Shown one piece after another: positions 1 through 5,387 of a stretch of 5,423 bases of DNA. How positions within the stretch are numbered: the stretch's first letter is position 1; the number at the start of each line of letters is the position of its first letter. Origin of the DNA: Lachnospiraceae bacterium (GTDB taxonomy: Bacteria; Bacillota; Clostridia; Lachnospirales; Lachnospiraceae); the NCBI GenBank assembly GCA_020860745.1, contig JAJBTR010000181.1, positions 1-5,423 of the forward strand. The letters run 5' to 3'. Below the pieces are notes generated by a model. That model worked only from the letters and a program-made list of their open reading frames with translations. It was not told the DNA's origin and ran no database searches. Both the position numbers and the translations under genes were made by a program.

Positions 1-78
1 CGGGGTAATTGCCCGTAAAAGGCAGCCCGGCTCCGGAAAATCCGGAATACTTCTCACATAATCTTCTACGCTTTTCAT
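1..78 (-). CDS. apt: Adenine phosphoribosyltransferase, N-terminal fragment (runs off left edge)
   Basis: Apt converts adenine and PRPP to AMP and pyrophosphate in cytoplasmic purine salvage. Only the first 26 codons are here, and the gene continues past base 1. The reverse complement from the ATG at 78-76 reads MKSVEDYVRSIPDFPEPG and then CLLRAITP. The EDYVRSIPDFPEPG stretch is the typical opening of bacterial Apt proteins. The start is fixed by a strong AGAGGAG ribosome binding site at 86-92, 7 bases upstream. Oddity: where Apt proteins normally read GI(I/L)FRD(I/V)TT or GVQFKDITT, this reads GCLLRAITP, so the usual Phe, Asp and second Thr are replaced. The frame stays open and the flanking residues still fit, so this is not an obvious frameshift. 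The gene lies 89 bases downstream of the zinc-ribbon gene in the same direction and may be partly co-transcribed with it. The catalytic PRPP-binding loop lies outside the window. Confidence 0.8.
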   Translation of the reverse strand, partial: MKSVEDYVRSIPDFPEPGCLLRAITP

Positions 79-167
79 CTTATTTCTCCTCTGTATCTTT
101 TGTTAAGTCATTACCTTATTGCGGACAAAAGCCCTTAATATGTAATAATACCTGTGGATCCTGGTAT

Positions 168-590
168 TTACATAAAATAATACATTTCACTCATCGTGCT
201 GACGCCCAGCAATATAAATACCACGACAATAAGCACAATCACCACGATATATATGGCCAGCGAAACAATGCCCAGGATTTTTCCCACTCTCGCCATGGTG
301 TTCACTCCGGTATCGCGAATGGATTTATTTCCAAATACGATCGCCAGAATTGCTCCGATAATCGGTATCACAAAAAAGCTGACGATACCCAGAACAAGGG
401 ACGCAATCGCATATCCATCCGGTCCCTGCTTTGCCGGGGGCTGATAATAAGGATCATATTGATTTCCCGGTCCATTCGGGTTGTAGGAACCTGGGCCGCC
501 GGTGGGTTGGCCGCCGTTCACCGGCTGACCGCAAACCGGGCAAAAGGAAGTCGTCGGTTCCAACTCTTTTCCGCAGTTTCTACAGTACAT
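168..590 (-). CDS. Zinc-ribbon, DUF4190-like small membrane protein
   Basis: This 140-residue protein has three parts. Residues 1-23 are a treble-cleft/zinc-ribbon knuckle with paired CxxC motifs (C3, C6, C17, C20) that should bind one zinc ion. Residues 24-58 are a flexible Gly/Pro/Asn/Tyr/Gln-rich linker. Residues 60-86 and 103-130 are two hydrophobic membrane segments. The repeated 'LVLGIVS' and 'KILGIVS' with 'IVFGNKSI' between them resemble the DUF4190 family. Proteins of this build are common in Firmicutes and generally have no known function; a role in membrane-associated sensing or scaffolding is only a guess. The start is well supported: AGGAGG at 597-602 lies 6 bases upstream of the ATG at 590-588. 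A candidate promoter lies at 659-687. The gene ends 89 bases before the apt start. Confidence 0.85.
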   Translation of the reverse strand: MYCRNCGKELEPTTSFCPVCGQPVNGGQPTGGPGSYNPNGPGNQYDPYYQPPAKQGPDGYAIASLVLGIVSFFVIPIIGAILAIVFGNKSIRDTGVNTMARVGKILGIVSLAIYIVVIVLIVVVFILLGVSTMSEMYYFM

Positions 591-658
591 AAATTTCCTC
601 CTGTGTTCACAAATGGCTTATTCCAACATGGCCGCCGAAGCAACCGGTGCCATTACAG

Positions 659-687
659 ATTTTACCATAAAACAGATAGAATGCAAA
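659..687 (-). promoter_or_regulatory. Candidate sigma-A type promoter for the zinc-ribbon gene
   Basis: Read on the minus strand, a TTTGCA box (682-687, 4/6 to TTGACA) is followed after 17 bases by TAAAAT (659-664, 5/6 to TATAAT). This would start transcription near 651-653, about 60 bases upstream of the zinc-ribbon ATG. It sits in the gap after the CapA stop and would make the zinc-ribbon gene independent of the gene upstream. Confidence 0.45.
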
Positions 688-766
688 GAACTTTGTCTGC
701 AATGATCCGAAAATCCAACCTGCAAATAGCAGGATGAAGTGTCTGGCGTGGTTTACGGATTGTTCC

Positions 767-1966
767 TCATTCCAGTAAATTTCCCTCGCTGTCAAAAGAC
801 ACACTGCCGAGAGCGGAGGAATACTCATTGACCAGGCTGATAATATTCTGCTTCGTGTCGCCGGAGGCCACCGTCGGCTGATAATCGTTGTAACTGCTGG
901 CCGTACTCAGGCGGCACGGGATAATCTCCGCATCAATTGCATCCGTCTGCACCTCACCATCCACGATGGTAAAAGTCTGCTGATATATCATGGTATTTTT
1001 GTCAGAAGGATTTTTATTCCCGCCAAAGCAGAAATTTCCCAGGCTGTAGCAGATGACCTTTCCCTCATAAACTTCCACGCCCTGCAGCACATGAGGGTGG
1101 TTGCCGATGATCAGATCCGCCCCCGCATCGATCAGCGTGTGCGCCGTAGTCTGCTGATAATCATTGGGATAGTAATCCTTCTCAATTCCCCAGTGGCAGC
1201 AGGCGATAACCACTTCCGCGCCTTCCTCGCGAAGCTCCGCAATCTGGCTCTGCATATTTTCCAGCTTTTCCTCGGACTGTGAGAGCAGGCTGGCGGAGAC
1301 AATCCCCACCTTCACACCGTCCTCCGTCGTATACATCCCGCTCTGTTCGGAATAAGCGTAGGCAATGCCCGCCTCCTCCAGCACGGATTTGGTCTCCTGA
1401 AAGCCTTCCTCCCCATAGTCATAAGTATGATTATTTCCCATGGAACATGCCTCCACCGAGCTGCCGGTCATAATCCCCACATACTCCGGCGAACCCTTGA
1501 GGTTGAAGGTTTTTTCCACGCGCTCTGTAGCGGTAGACAGAACACATTCCAGGTTGATGATGGTCATGTCGTCCGCTTCAAAGATATCACGCACGCCGTT
1601 AAAAAAATAATCCTCCCCGTAGGAATCGTAGTACGCGTTGAACGAACCGTCATAGCTCTGATCCTGAGTCACGCCCAGCGTGCAGTCACCGGTGGCGGTG
1701 ATCGTCAGCGTCTTTGTCTCGCTCTCATGCACATCCTCAATGCTTCCGGTGATAGCGGTACCGTCGGTTGTTCCGGAAGCATCCCCCTCCGTTTCCGACT
1801 CCGCCGAACTGTCTGCATCCCCGCTCATCGACACAGCCCCGGCTGTTCCCTCATCGGCCGCTGCGGAACCCTCAGCCGTGCCGGACTGATCTTTTCCGCA
1901 TCCGGCAAACAGCAGCATAACGGCCAGACCCGACACCAGAATACATGAAAGAACTCTTTTTCTCAT
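767..1966 (-). CDS. CapA/PgsA-family (PGA_cap) metallophosphatase-like lipoprotein
   Basis: Residues 1-23 form a lipoprotein signal peptide: basic MRKR, a hydrophobic core, and a lipobox F-A-G-C with Cys23 as the lipidation site. Residues 24-85 are a low-complexity Ser/Ala/Gly/Asp/Glu/Thr linker. Residues 86 to about 350 form the PGA_cap domain related to calcineurin-like phosphoesterases. Its family motifs are intact and in order: GDCTLG (93-98), NLE (138-140), GNNH (177-180), CHWG (257-260), GNHPHV (288-293) and SLGNF (308-312). The Asp, Asn and His residues are the expected metal and active-site ligands. The family is named for poly-gamma-glutamate capsule export, but most clostridial members sit alone, as here with no capB/capC neighbours, so the substrate is unknown. 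The frame stays open upstream to 2164. I chose ATG 1966-1964 because it has a GGGGGAAG ribosome site at 1973-1980 and begins exactly at the signal peptide. The result is 399 residues, ending in TGA at 769-767. Confidence 0.9.
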   Translation of the reverse strand: MRKRVLSCILVSGLAVMLLFAGCGKDQSGTAEGSAAADEGTAGAVSMSGDADSSAESETEGDASGTTDGTAITGSIEDVHESETKTLTITATGDCTLGVTQDQSYDGSFNAYYDSYGEDYFFNGVRDIFEADDMTIINLECVLSTATERVEKTFNLKGSPEYVGIMTGSSVEACSMGNNHTYDYGEEGFQETKSVLEEAGIAYAYSEQSGMYTTEDGVKVGIVSASLLSQSEEKLENMQSQIAELREEGAEVVIACCHWGIEKDYYPNDYQQTTAHTLIDAGADLIIGNHPHVLQGVEVYEGKVICYSLGNFCFGGNKNPSDKNTMIYQQTFTIVDGEVQTDAIDAEIIPCRLSTASSYNDYQPTVASGDTKQNIISLVNEYSSALGSVSFDSEGNLLE

Positions 1967-2002
1967 TCGTTGCTTCCCCCTTTTCTTACGTATGATATAT
2001 TT

Positions 2003-2031
2003 ATCTAAAAGCAATACCGTATCGTTTGCAA
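2003..2031 (-). promoter_or_regulatory. Weak candidate promoter upstream of the CapA-family gene
   Basis: On the minus strand, TTGCAA (2026-2031, 4/6 to TTGACA) lies 17 bases from TTAGAT (2003-2008, 3/6 to TATAAT). The surrounding stretch 1986-2040 is AT-rich relative to the GC-rich block further upstream. The leader would be about 30 bases. Other -10 choices, such as TATCAT nearer the gene, lack a good -35 box. The position is plausible but the sequence match is poor. Confidence 0.25.
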
Positions 2032-2047
2032 CAAATCTGTCCGCCAG

Positions 2048-2099
2048 GCACTTCGCGCGAACGGTTGCGCAGCAAAATCTTCCTATCCGCGAGCTGCGG
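2048..2099. repeat. GC-rich palindromic block, part of a possible dispersed element
   Basis: In the 304-base gap between the methyltransferase and CapA genes, this block holds a perfect 10-base palindrome TTCGCGCGAA (2052-2061) and a CCGC-GAGCT-GCGG hairpin (2087-2099). The words GCACTTCGC (2048-2056) and CGCAGCAA (2068-2075) both recur at 5399-5412, in the same order. An open frame crosses the block on the minus strand as an apparent extension of the CapA gene, but it lies upstream of the true signal peptide and is judged non-coding. Confidence 0.4.
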
Positions 2100-2129
2100 G
2101 TCTGCCCCCGGGTACATCCCCACGGAGTG

Positions 2130-2200
2130 TTTTTTGTTTCATAGGAAAGCCAACACTTTAGCACTTTACAAAAACAAGGTCTTTCCTATGAAACGAAAAA
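2130..2200. repeat. Long inverted repeat: 14-bp perfect core in about 20-bp arms, 31-base loop
   Basis: The left arm GTTTCATAGGAAAG (2136-2149) is perfectly complementary to CTTTCCTATGAAAC (2181-2194). The pairing extends outward through T-rich 2130-2135 and A-rich 2195-2200 with one G-T wobble, giving about 20 pairs. The 31-base loop (2150-2180) contains a tandem CACTTTA word (2154-2160 and 2162-2168). The arms are preceded by T and followed by A on both strands, so there is no U-tract after the stem, and a classic Rho-independent terminator is unlikely in either direction. It lies about 70 bases downstream of the methyltransferase stop. It may be a MITE or REP-like element, or an mRNA-stabilising hairpin. 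Confidence 0.7.
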
Positions 2201-2270
2201 TCTCCTGACCATGGATTATTAATTCCCGAAATCATAATCGAAACAAAGGATACTTTGCGGTACATCACCG

Positions 2271-3755
2271 TTACGCTTCTGCCTGCCGCTTCTCCAGAAT
2301 AAAGAGATAAGTACCGCTCTTTTCCAGAATGCAGTATTCTTTCAGTAGGCGGAACTGTCCCGTAATCCGCAGATACTTTTTCACCAGCCCCATCTCCCCG
2401 GAGTAACAGAAAATCCGCCCGTGTTCTGCGAGAAGCTGCGCCGATTTTTCAAAAAAACGGCGGTACAGCGTGTCCGTCTCTTCCCGGCTGACGAAGTCCG
2501 CCGGCATATCCGTGATAATCTCATCAAACAGATACTCATGGGTAAAATCAAAGAAATCCCGATTGATGTAATTGACCGGCATGCCGGTGAGCTGTGTGTT
2601 CGCGCGGGCCTTCTGTGTTGCCTCACCAAAAATATCAATCCCGTAAGCGCTTCGAACCGGGCCGGCAAACCTGCGTTCCAGCAGCAACGTACCCACGCCG
2701 CAGAACGGATCCAGGACCTGTGCATACTCCGCCAGATACGGCTTCGCCAGCGCCAGAATTCCGGCCGCAATGGCCGGACGCATCCCCGCCGCCACATGAT
2801 ATTTCCGGTAACGGAACCGGTGATCCGGCAGTGTAAATAATTTCAAATAAGGCGTGACTCCGCCTTCCCTGTTTACCACCAGACGGATTTCCGCCTCATA
2901 ATGGGAGACAGAATTCACAAGCCTCCCCGCAAAAGCAGTCTCGATGGCCGCCGCCGTTTTCTTCGCAAACCTGCTCTGCTCCTCCCGCGGCATCGTACCG
3001 GCAATTCCGACGCGGAAATAAAACGGGGCATCGAACTGGTGATTTTCTGCCAGAATTACGGAAAGATCAGATTCCCGCAATGCCTGTGCAATCGCCTCCG
3101 GGCGGGCAGGTATCCCCTTTTTACACTGCAGCACAAAAAGCATTTCCTGCCAGAGCCGATTAGTCAGAACGAGATTCATATCGCCGACCGTAGTGCTGAC
3201 GCCGCCTTTCAGCAGCTTTTTGGGGAAAGGCAGCTCCGCCGCCAGTGCGTCCCGGAATGCGGGAAGCGTCGTCAATATCACTGCGTTCGCCCTGTAATAG
3301 CCGGAAAACATATGCTTATGCAATCCTTCTTTTTTTAAGATCAGCTCCTGCAGCGCCGCAATCTCCTCGCGCACATGCTTTTTCTCATTCTCCGGTGCGT
3401 CACAGGCGCGCAGCTGCTCCAGTCTCCGATGAAAATCAGGCAGATACTCCCCGCAGTCCAGACCGACCAGAGCGGACAGATACTCCGGGCGGACAAAAAG
3501 CGTATCCTCTGCCTCGTAAGCATCCATCAGCACATCCACTGACTCCGGCACCCGCAGGATACCCAGGATAGCAGCCGCATTTTTCCTTACTTTCGGGTCT
3601 TCCTCCGCCAGACACTTCATAATTCTGTCGTAATTATTTCCGCAGACTTCACGAAACTCACGCTGTCCGGCGTCCTCTTTCAGCTGCTTTTTTAATTCAA
3701 TCAGGTTCGCGCGCAGATTCCTGCCCGCACAGATATTTTCATAAATTTCTCTCAA
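2271..3755 (-). CDS. HEAT-repeat-like plus TRM11/RlmL-type SAM-dependent RNA methyltransferase
   Basis: This 494-residue cytoplasmic protein has two parts. Residues 1 to about 140 are helical and HEAT-like ('DPKVRKNAAAILGILRVPESVDVLMDAYEAED' region, about 53-84). Residues from about 145 form a methyltransferase of the UPF0020/TRM11 type, with an intervening segment resembling a divergent THUMP-like region. Visible motifs are VAAGMRPAIAAG (321-332, like the GHPASLRPPLAAA element), the SAM-binding motif DPFCGVGT (349-356), acidic YGIDIF (371-376), NRDFFDF (398-404) and motif IV as IITDMPADF (413-421). The likely role is base methylation of rRNA or tRNA, but the target is unknown. Motif IV is unusual: relatives with amino-group chemistry carry NPPY or DPPY, and this protein has DMPA. 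Start: the frame opens with GTG at 3809, which has no ribosome site. TTG at 3755-3753 has AAAGGGG 5 bases upstream and is preferred. The gene is divergent from the spoIIM-like gene. Confidence 0.82.
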   Translation of the reverse strand: MREIYENICAGRNLRANLIELKKQLKEDAGQREFREVCGNNYDRIMKCLAEEDPKVRKNAAAILGILRVPESVDVLMDAYEAEDTLFVRPEYLSALVGLDCGEYLPDFHRRLEQLRACDAPENEKKHVREEIAALQELILKKEGLHKHMFSGYYRANAVILTTLPAFRDALAAELPFPKKLLKGGVSTTVGDMNLVLTNRLWQEMLFVLQCKKGIPARPEAIAQALRESDLSVILAENHQFDAPFYFRVGIAGTMPREEQSRFAKKTAAAIETAFAGRLVNSVSHYEAEIRLVVNREGGVTPYLKLFTLPDHRFRYRKYHVAAGMRPAIAAGILALAKPYLAEYAQVLDPFCGVGTLLLERRFAGPVRSAYGIDIFGEATQKARANTQLTGMPVNYINRDFFDFTHEYLFDEIITDMPADFVSREETDTLYRRFFEKSAQLLAEHGRIFCYSGEMGLVKKYLRITGQFRLLKEYCILEKSGTYLFILEKRQAEA

Positions 3756-3760
3756 AATGT

Positions 3761-3767
3761 CCCCTTT
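3761..3767 (-). promoter_or_regulatory. Ribosome binding site that selects the TTG start of the methyltransferase
   Basis: Minus-strand AAAGGGG lies 5 bases upstream of TTG at 3755-3753. The only upstream alternative in frame that I see is GTG at 3809, which follows GACAAGCC and lacks any purine-rich site. The 18 residues between them are Arg-rich and do not resemble a protein N-terminus. Confidence 0.5.
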
Positions 3768-3818
3768 CGCGCCGACGCGGCGTGTCTGTCTATTTGCATT
3801 CCGCTGCACGGCTTGTCA

Positions 3819-3918
3819 CTTGCGCTCATAATATCATGTGCAAAAACGGCACATGATCGCATTTCGCCGCTCGTCAATCGTGCAAGCACGTTGACTCGCT
3901 TGCGCTCATTATATCGTG
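3819..3918. repeat. Direct repeat pair enclosing two hairpins
   Basis: Two 20-base copies (3819-3838 and 3899-3918) share CTTGCGCTCAT and match at 18 of 20 positions, 80 bases apart. Between and overlapping them lie two inverted repeats. One is ATCATGTGC (3833-3841) with GCACATGAT (3849-3857) around a 7-base loop. The other is GTCAA-T-CGTGC (3873-3883) with GCACGTTGAC (3886-3895) around an AA loop, with one bulged T. Neither stem is followed by a T-run on either strand. The unit fills most of the 306-base divergent gap between the methyltransferase and the spoIIM-like gene. On the minus strand the repeats carry TATAAT (3908-3913) and TATTAT, so they may also contribute promoter -10 boxes for the methyltransferase, although no good -35 box accompanies them. 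Confidence 0.6.
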
Positions 3919-3946
3919 AACTCCGCAAATCAAATCATAAAAATCA

Positions 3947-3975
3947 GCATAATGTTTTATTCTTTTCATATGAAT
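3947..3975 (+). promoter_or_regulatory. Possible sigma-E-like promoter of the spoIIM-like gene
   Basis: GCATAAT (3947-3953) matches six of seven positions of the Bacillus sigma-E -35 consensus KMATATT. After 13 bases it is followed by CATATGAA (3967-3974), which keeps the CATA start of the CATACANT -10 box but not its right half. spoIIM is under mother-cell sigma-E control in Bacillus, so the position is suggestive. The -10 half is weak and the region is AT-rich, so chance is quite possible. Confidence 0.25.
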
Positions 3976-4049
3976 GGTGGTGAAAGGAATACGAGCAATG
4001 TCTTTCACCAAAAACATAATAATTGCCCCGGATAATTCTGAAAAGGAAC

Positions 4050-4053
4050 GGAG
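4050..4053 (+). promoter_or_regulatory. Ribosome binding site selecting ATG 4062
   Basis: GGAG lies 8 bases upstream of ATG 4062, within a purine-rich run (AAAAGGAACGGAGAAA) at 4041-4056. The frame stays open back to a TTG at 4023, but that codon lacks a comparable site. Confidence 0.5.
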
Positions 4054-4061
4054 AAACGCCT

Positions 4062-4628
4062 ATGCCTGCTTTCGCAAAGACAAAACATCCCTCACATATT
4101 GTTTTCATGCATATCATTCTGTTTTGCGGTCTGTTCCTGACCGGCATTTTTCTTGCCAGCCTGCGATATACGGATGAGACGTTCTGGCTGGGATATCAGA
4201 TGGAGAATGCCTGTCGGATGCTGAGTGTACGTGACCGGACATGGCCGGATTTTTTCCTTTGGATTCTCAAAAACCGTTTTCCGATCTGGGTTATACTCTG
4301 CATCAGCGGATATTTCCGCAGGGGAAATCTCATCCTGTCAGCATTTACCGGCTGGACAGGGCTTTCCATGGGATTTCTCTTTGCCGCCCTGGCCGGTCGA
4401 TTTTTCCTCCGGGGCATTCTCATGGATGCTGCCATTCTGCTTCCGCAGGATCTGGCATATCTTCCGGCGTACATTCTGCTGATCAAAAATAAGGTAAAAC
4501 GGGAACCAGCCTATCTCATCAAAGCTCTGCTGCTGTCAGAAATTTTCCTTGCAGGAGCAATGGGTGAATATTTTATAAACCCATGGATTCTACAGAAAAT
4601 ATACGGTCTGGTAAATCTGCTGCCCTGA
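4062..4628 (+). CDS. spoIIM: SpoIIM-like polytopic membrane protein (stage II sporulation, engulfment)
   Basis: This 188-residue integral membrane protein has a short basic N-terminus (MPAFAKTKHP) and a first helix at about 12-33. A polar, partly amphipathic segment follows (36-70), then a cluster of hydrophobic helices at about 73-85, 88-110, 112-127, 129-143 and 151-170. The 'GWTGLSMGFLFAAL' stretch (97-110) followed by 'ILLPQDLAYLPAYILL' (125-140) resembles the SpoIIM/DUF95 signature, where a glycine-rich helix precedes LPHN-type residues before an L-P-A helix. In Bacillus, SpoIIM works with SpoIID and SpoIIP in the mother-cell membrane to thin septal peptidoglycan and drive engulfment. 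Context supports the call: a Nudix ADP-ribose pyrophosphatase is the next gene, as nudF lies near spoIIM in Bacillus. The sequence is divergent, so a different member of the same membrane family remains possible. It ends in TGA and converges on the Nudix gene, 81 bases apart. Confidence 0.6.
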   Translation: MPAFAKTKHPSHIVFMHIILFCGLFLTGIFLASLRYTDETFWLGYQMENACRMLSVRDRTWPDFFLWILKNRFPIWVILCISGYFRRGNLILSAFTGWTGLSMGFLFAALAGRFFLRGILMDAAILLPQDLAYLPAYILLIKNKVKREPAYLIKALLLSEIFLAGAMGEYFINPWILQKIYGLVNLLP

Positions 4629-4660
4629 AAGTTTCTGTTTCACCGGAATCTGTCTCACGC

Positions 4661-4695
4661 ATGCAGTCTTTTCGGGATATCATAGAACCCTGCAT
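4661..4695 (+). terminator. Weak candidate terminator hairpin between convergent genes
   Basis: ATGCAG (4661-4666) pairs with CTGCAT (4690-4695) across a 23-base loop. GG/CC pairing inside could add to it with a bulge. On the plus strand a pyrimidine- and T-rich run (CGTTCTTCTGTTT) follows, as expected after the spoIIM-like gene. The stem is short and the loop long, so this is only tentative. Confidence 0.22.
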
Positions 4696-4709
4696 CGTTC
4701 TTCTGTTTA

Positions 4710-5279
4710 CTAACCTTTTACCGCTTCATCGCTTCTTTGCTCTGCCACATATTTCCCGTAATATGCCATGATCGCTGCCACGGTCTTGGAGTCCTGAATC
4801 TTCTGCGCAAAAACCATACTCTTAAGTTCCTCAATCGTGTAGCTCTCGATCTCCACAAACTCATCCTCATCCAGATGACGGTCCGTCTTTGTCAGATCTG
4901 TCGCAAGATAAATCTCGATCACCTCATTGCAAAACGCCACCGTCGTCGCCACCGTAATCAGCAGCTCCATCCTTCCCGCGCGGTATCCGGTCTCCTCCTC
5001 CAGCTCCCGTGCGGCACAGTCGATGGGCCGCTCCTTTAAGGCATCCCTCGCACCCGCCGGAATCTCCAGCGTCTCCCGCTCCAGCGCATTGCGGTGTTGC
5101 CGCACCATCAGAATCTTCCCGTCATCCGTAACCGGAAGCACGGCCGCCGCCCCCATCCGATGCGCAATATAATCCCAGTGGGCAATGTGCCCGGTGGGAG
5201 ACTCCATGACATCATCATAAAAGTCAACGATGGATCCCCTGTATTTCAAAACGCGGTCAATCCGCTTCATATGCTCCAT
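4710..5279 (-). CDS. nudF: Nudix hydrolase, probable ADP-ribose pyrophosphatase
   Basis: This 189-residue cytoplasmic enzyme is expected to split ADP-ribose into AMP and ribose 5-phosphate (family knowledge). The N-terminal beta region carries 'AVLPVTDDGKILMVRQHRNALERETLEIPAG' features at about 46-76, typical of ADP-ribose pyrophosphatases. The Nudix box follows, with G76, E83, R91, E92, E95, E96 and G98; RELEEETGY at 91-99 contains the metal-binding glutamates. There are six rather than five residues between G76 and E83, a one-residue insertion relative to Gx5Ex7REUXEEXGU. Downstream, 'CNEVIEIYLATDL' (117-129), 'LDEDEFVEIE' (136-145) and 'QDSKTVAAIMAYY' (162-174) also fit this subfamily. The start ATG 5279-5277 has GGAGG at 5286-5290, 6 bases upstream; the second Met (codon 4) would be too far from it. 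The leader carries several hairpins. The gene converges on the spoIIM-like gene. Confidence 0.88.
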   Translation of the reverse strand: MEHMKRIDRVLKYRGSIVDFYDDVMESPTGHIAHWDYIAHRMGAAAVLPVTDDGKILMVRQHRNALERETLEIPAGARDALKERPIDCAARELEEETGYRAGRMELLITVATTVAFCNEVIEIYLATDLTKTDRHLDEDEFVEIESYTIEELKSMVFAQKIQDSKTVAAIMAYYGKYVAEQRSDEAVKG

Positions 5280-5304
5280 ATGGCACCTCCGTGTTTACTG
5301 TATT

Positions 5305-5333
5305 CGTAACTGTTCAATACTTTCACAGTTACG
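5305..5333. repeat. 9-bp perfect inverted repeat in the Nudix leader
   Basis: CGTAACTGT (5305-5313) and ACAGTTACG (5325-5333) are perfectly complementary around an 11-base loop. On the minus strand the hairpin ends 14 bases before the GGAGG of the Nudix gene. It could be an operator, a leader hairpin affecting translation or message stability, or part of a dispersed element together with the next two hairpins. No U-tract follows it. Confidence 0.6.
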
Positions 5334-5376
5334 GGAAAAAGTCCATTAAAAATCGCTTCGCGATGGGACTTTTCCC
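5333..5376. repeat. Two-level hairpin, outer 11-pair and inner ATCGC/GCGAT stem
   Basis: GGGAAAAAGTCC (5333-5344) pairs with GGGACTTTTCCC (5365-5376) with one bulged A. Inside, ATCGC (5352-5356) and GCGAT (5360-5364) form a tight stem with a TTC loop. The whole 44-base unit would be a strong structure on either strand. It adjoins the 9-bp inverted repeat at base 5333 with no gap, which suggests one composite element. Confidence 0.6.
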
Positions 5377-5387
5377 TGTGTAATTTA

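Noticed and set aside
148..167. AATACC/GGTATT 6-bp inverted repeat with 10-base loop just after the zinc-ribbon stop
   Set aside because: The stem is short and AT-rich and has no T-run after it on the minus strand, so it is too weak to call a terminator.
719..733. CCTGC-AAATA-GCAGG small hairpin after the CapA stop
   Set aside because: The 5-bp stem has no U-tract on the minus strand, so it is not a convincing terminator.
607..828. Minus-strand open frame of 73 codons with hydrophobic residues, overlapping the end of CapA
   Set aside because: It overlaps the CapA C-terminus in another frame, has no ribosome site at its start, has no recognisable family, and contains the candidate zinc-ribbon promoter.
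1427..1948. Long plus-strand open frame of 173 codons opposite CapA
   Set aside because: It is antisense to a gene with intact family motifs, has no ribosome site, and its composition is that of a shadow frame.
1967..2164. 66-codon N-terminal extension of the CapA frame
   Set aside because: It precedes a clear lipoprotein signal peptide that has its own ATG and ribosome site, and it runs through palindromic intergenic DNA.
2214..2239. GATTAT/ATAATC inverted repeat after the methyltransferase stop
   Set aside because: The stem is only 6 bp and AT-rich, the loop is 14 bases, and no T-run follows directly.
3974..4177. Plus-strand 67-codon frame with an AAAGGA site before an internal ATG at 3998
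   Set aside because: Most of it is the out-of-frame shadow of the SpoIIM-like gene and it shows no family features. It could be a short leader peptide but nothing else supports that.
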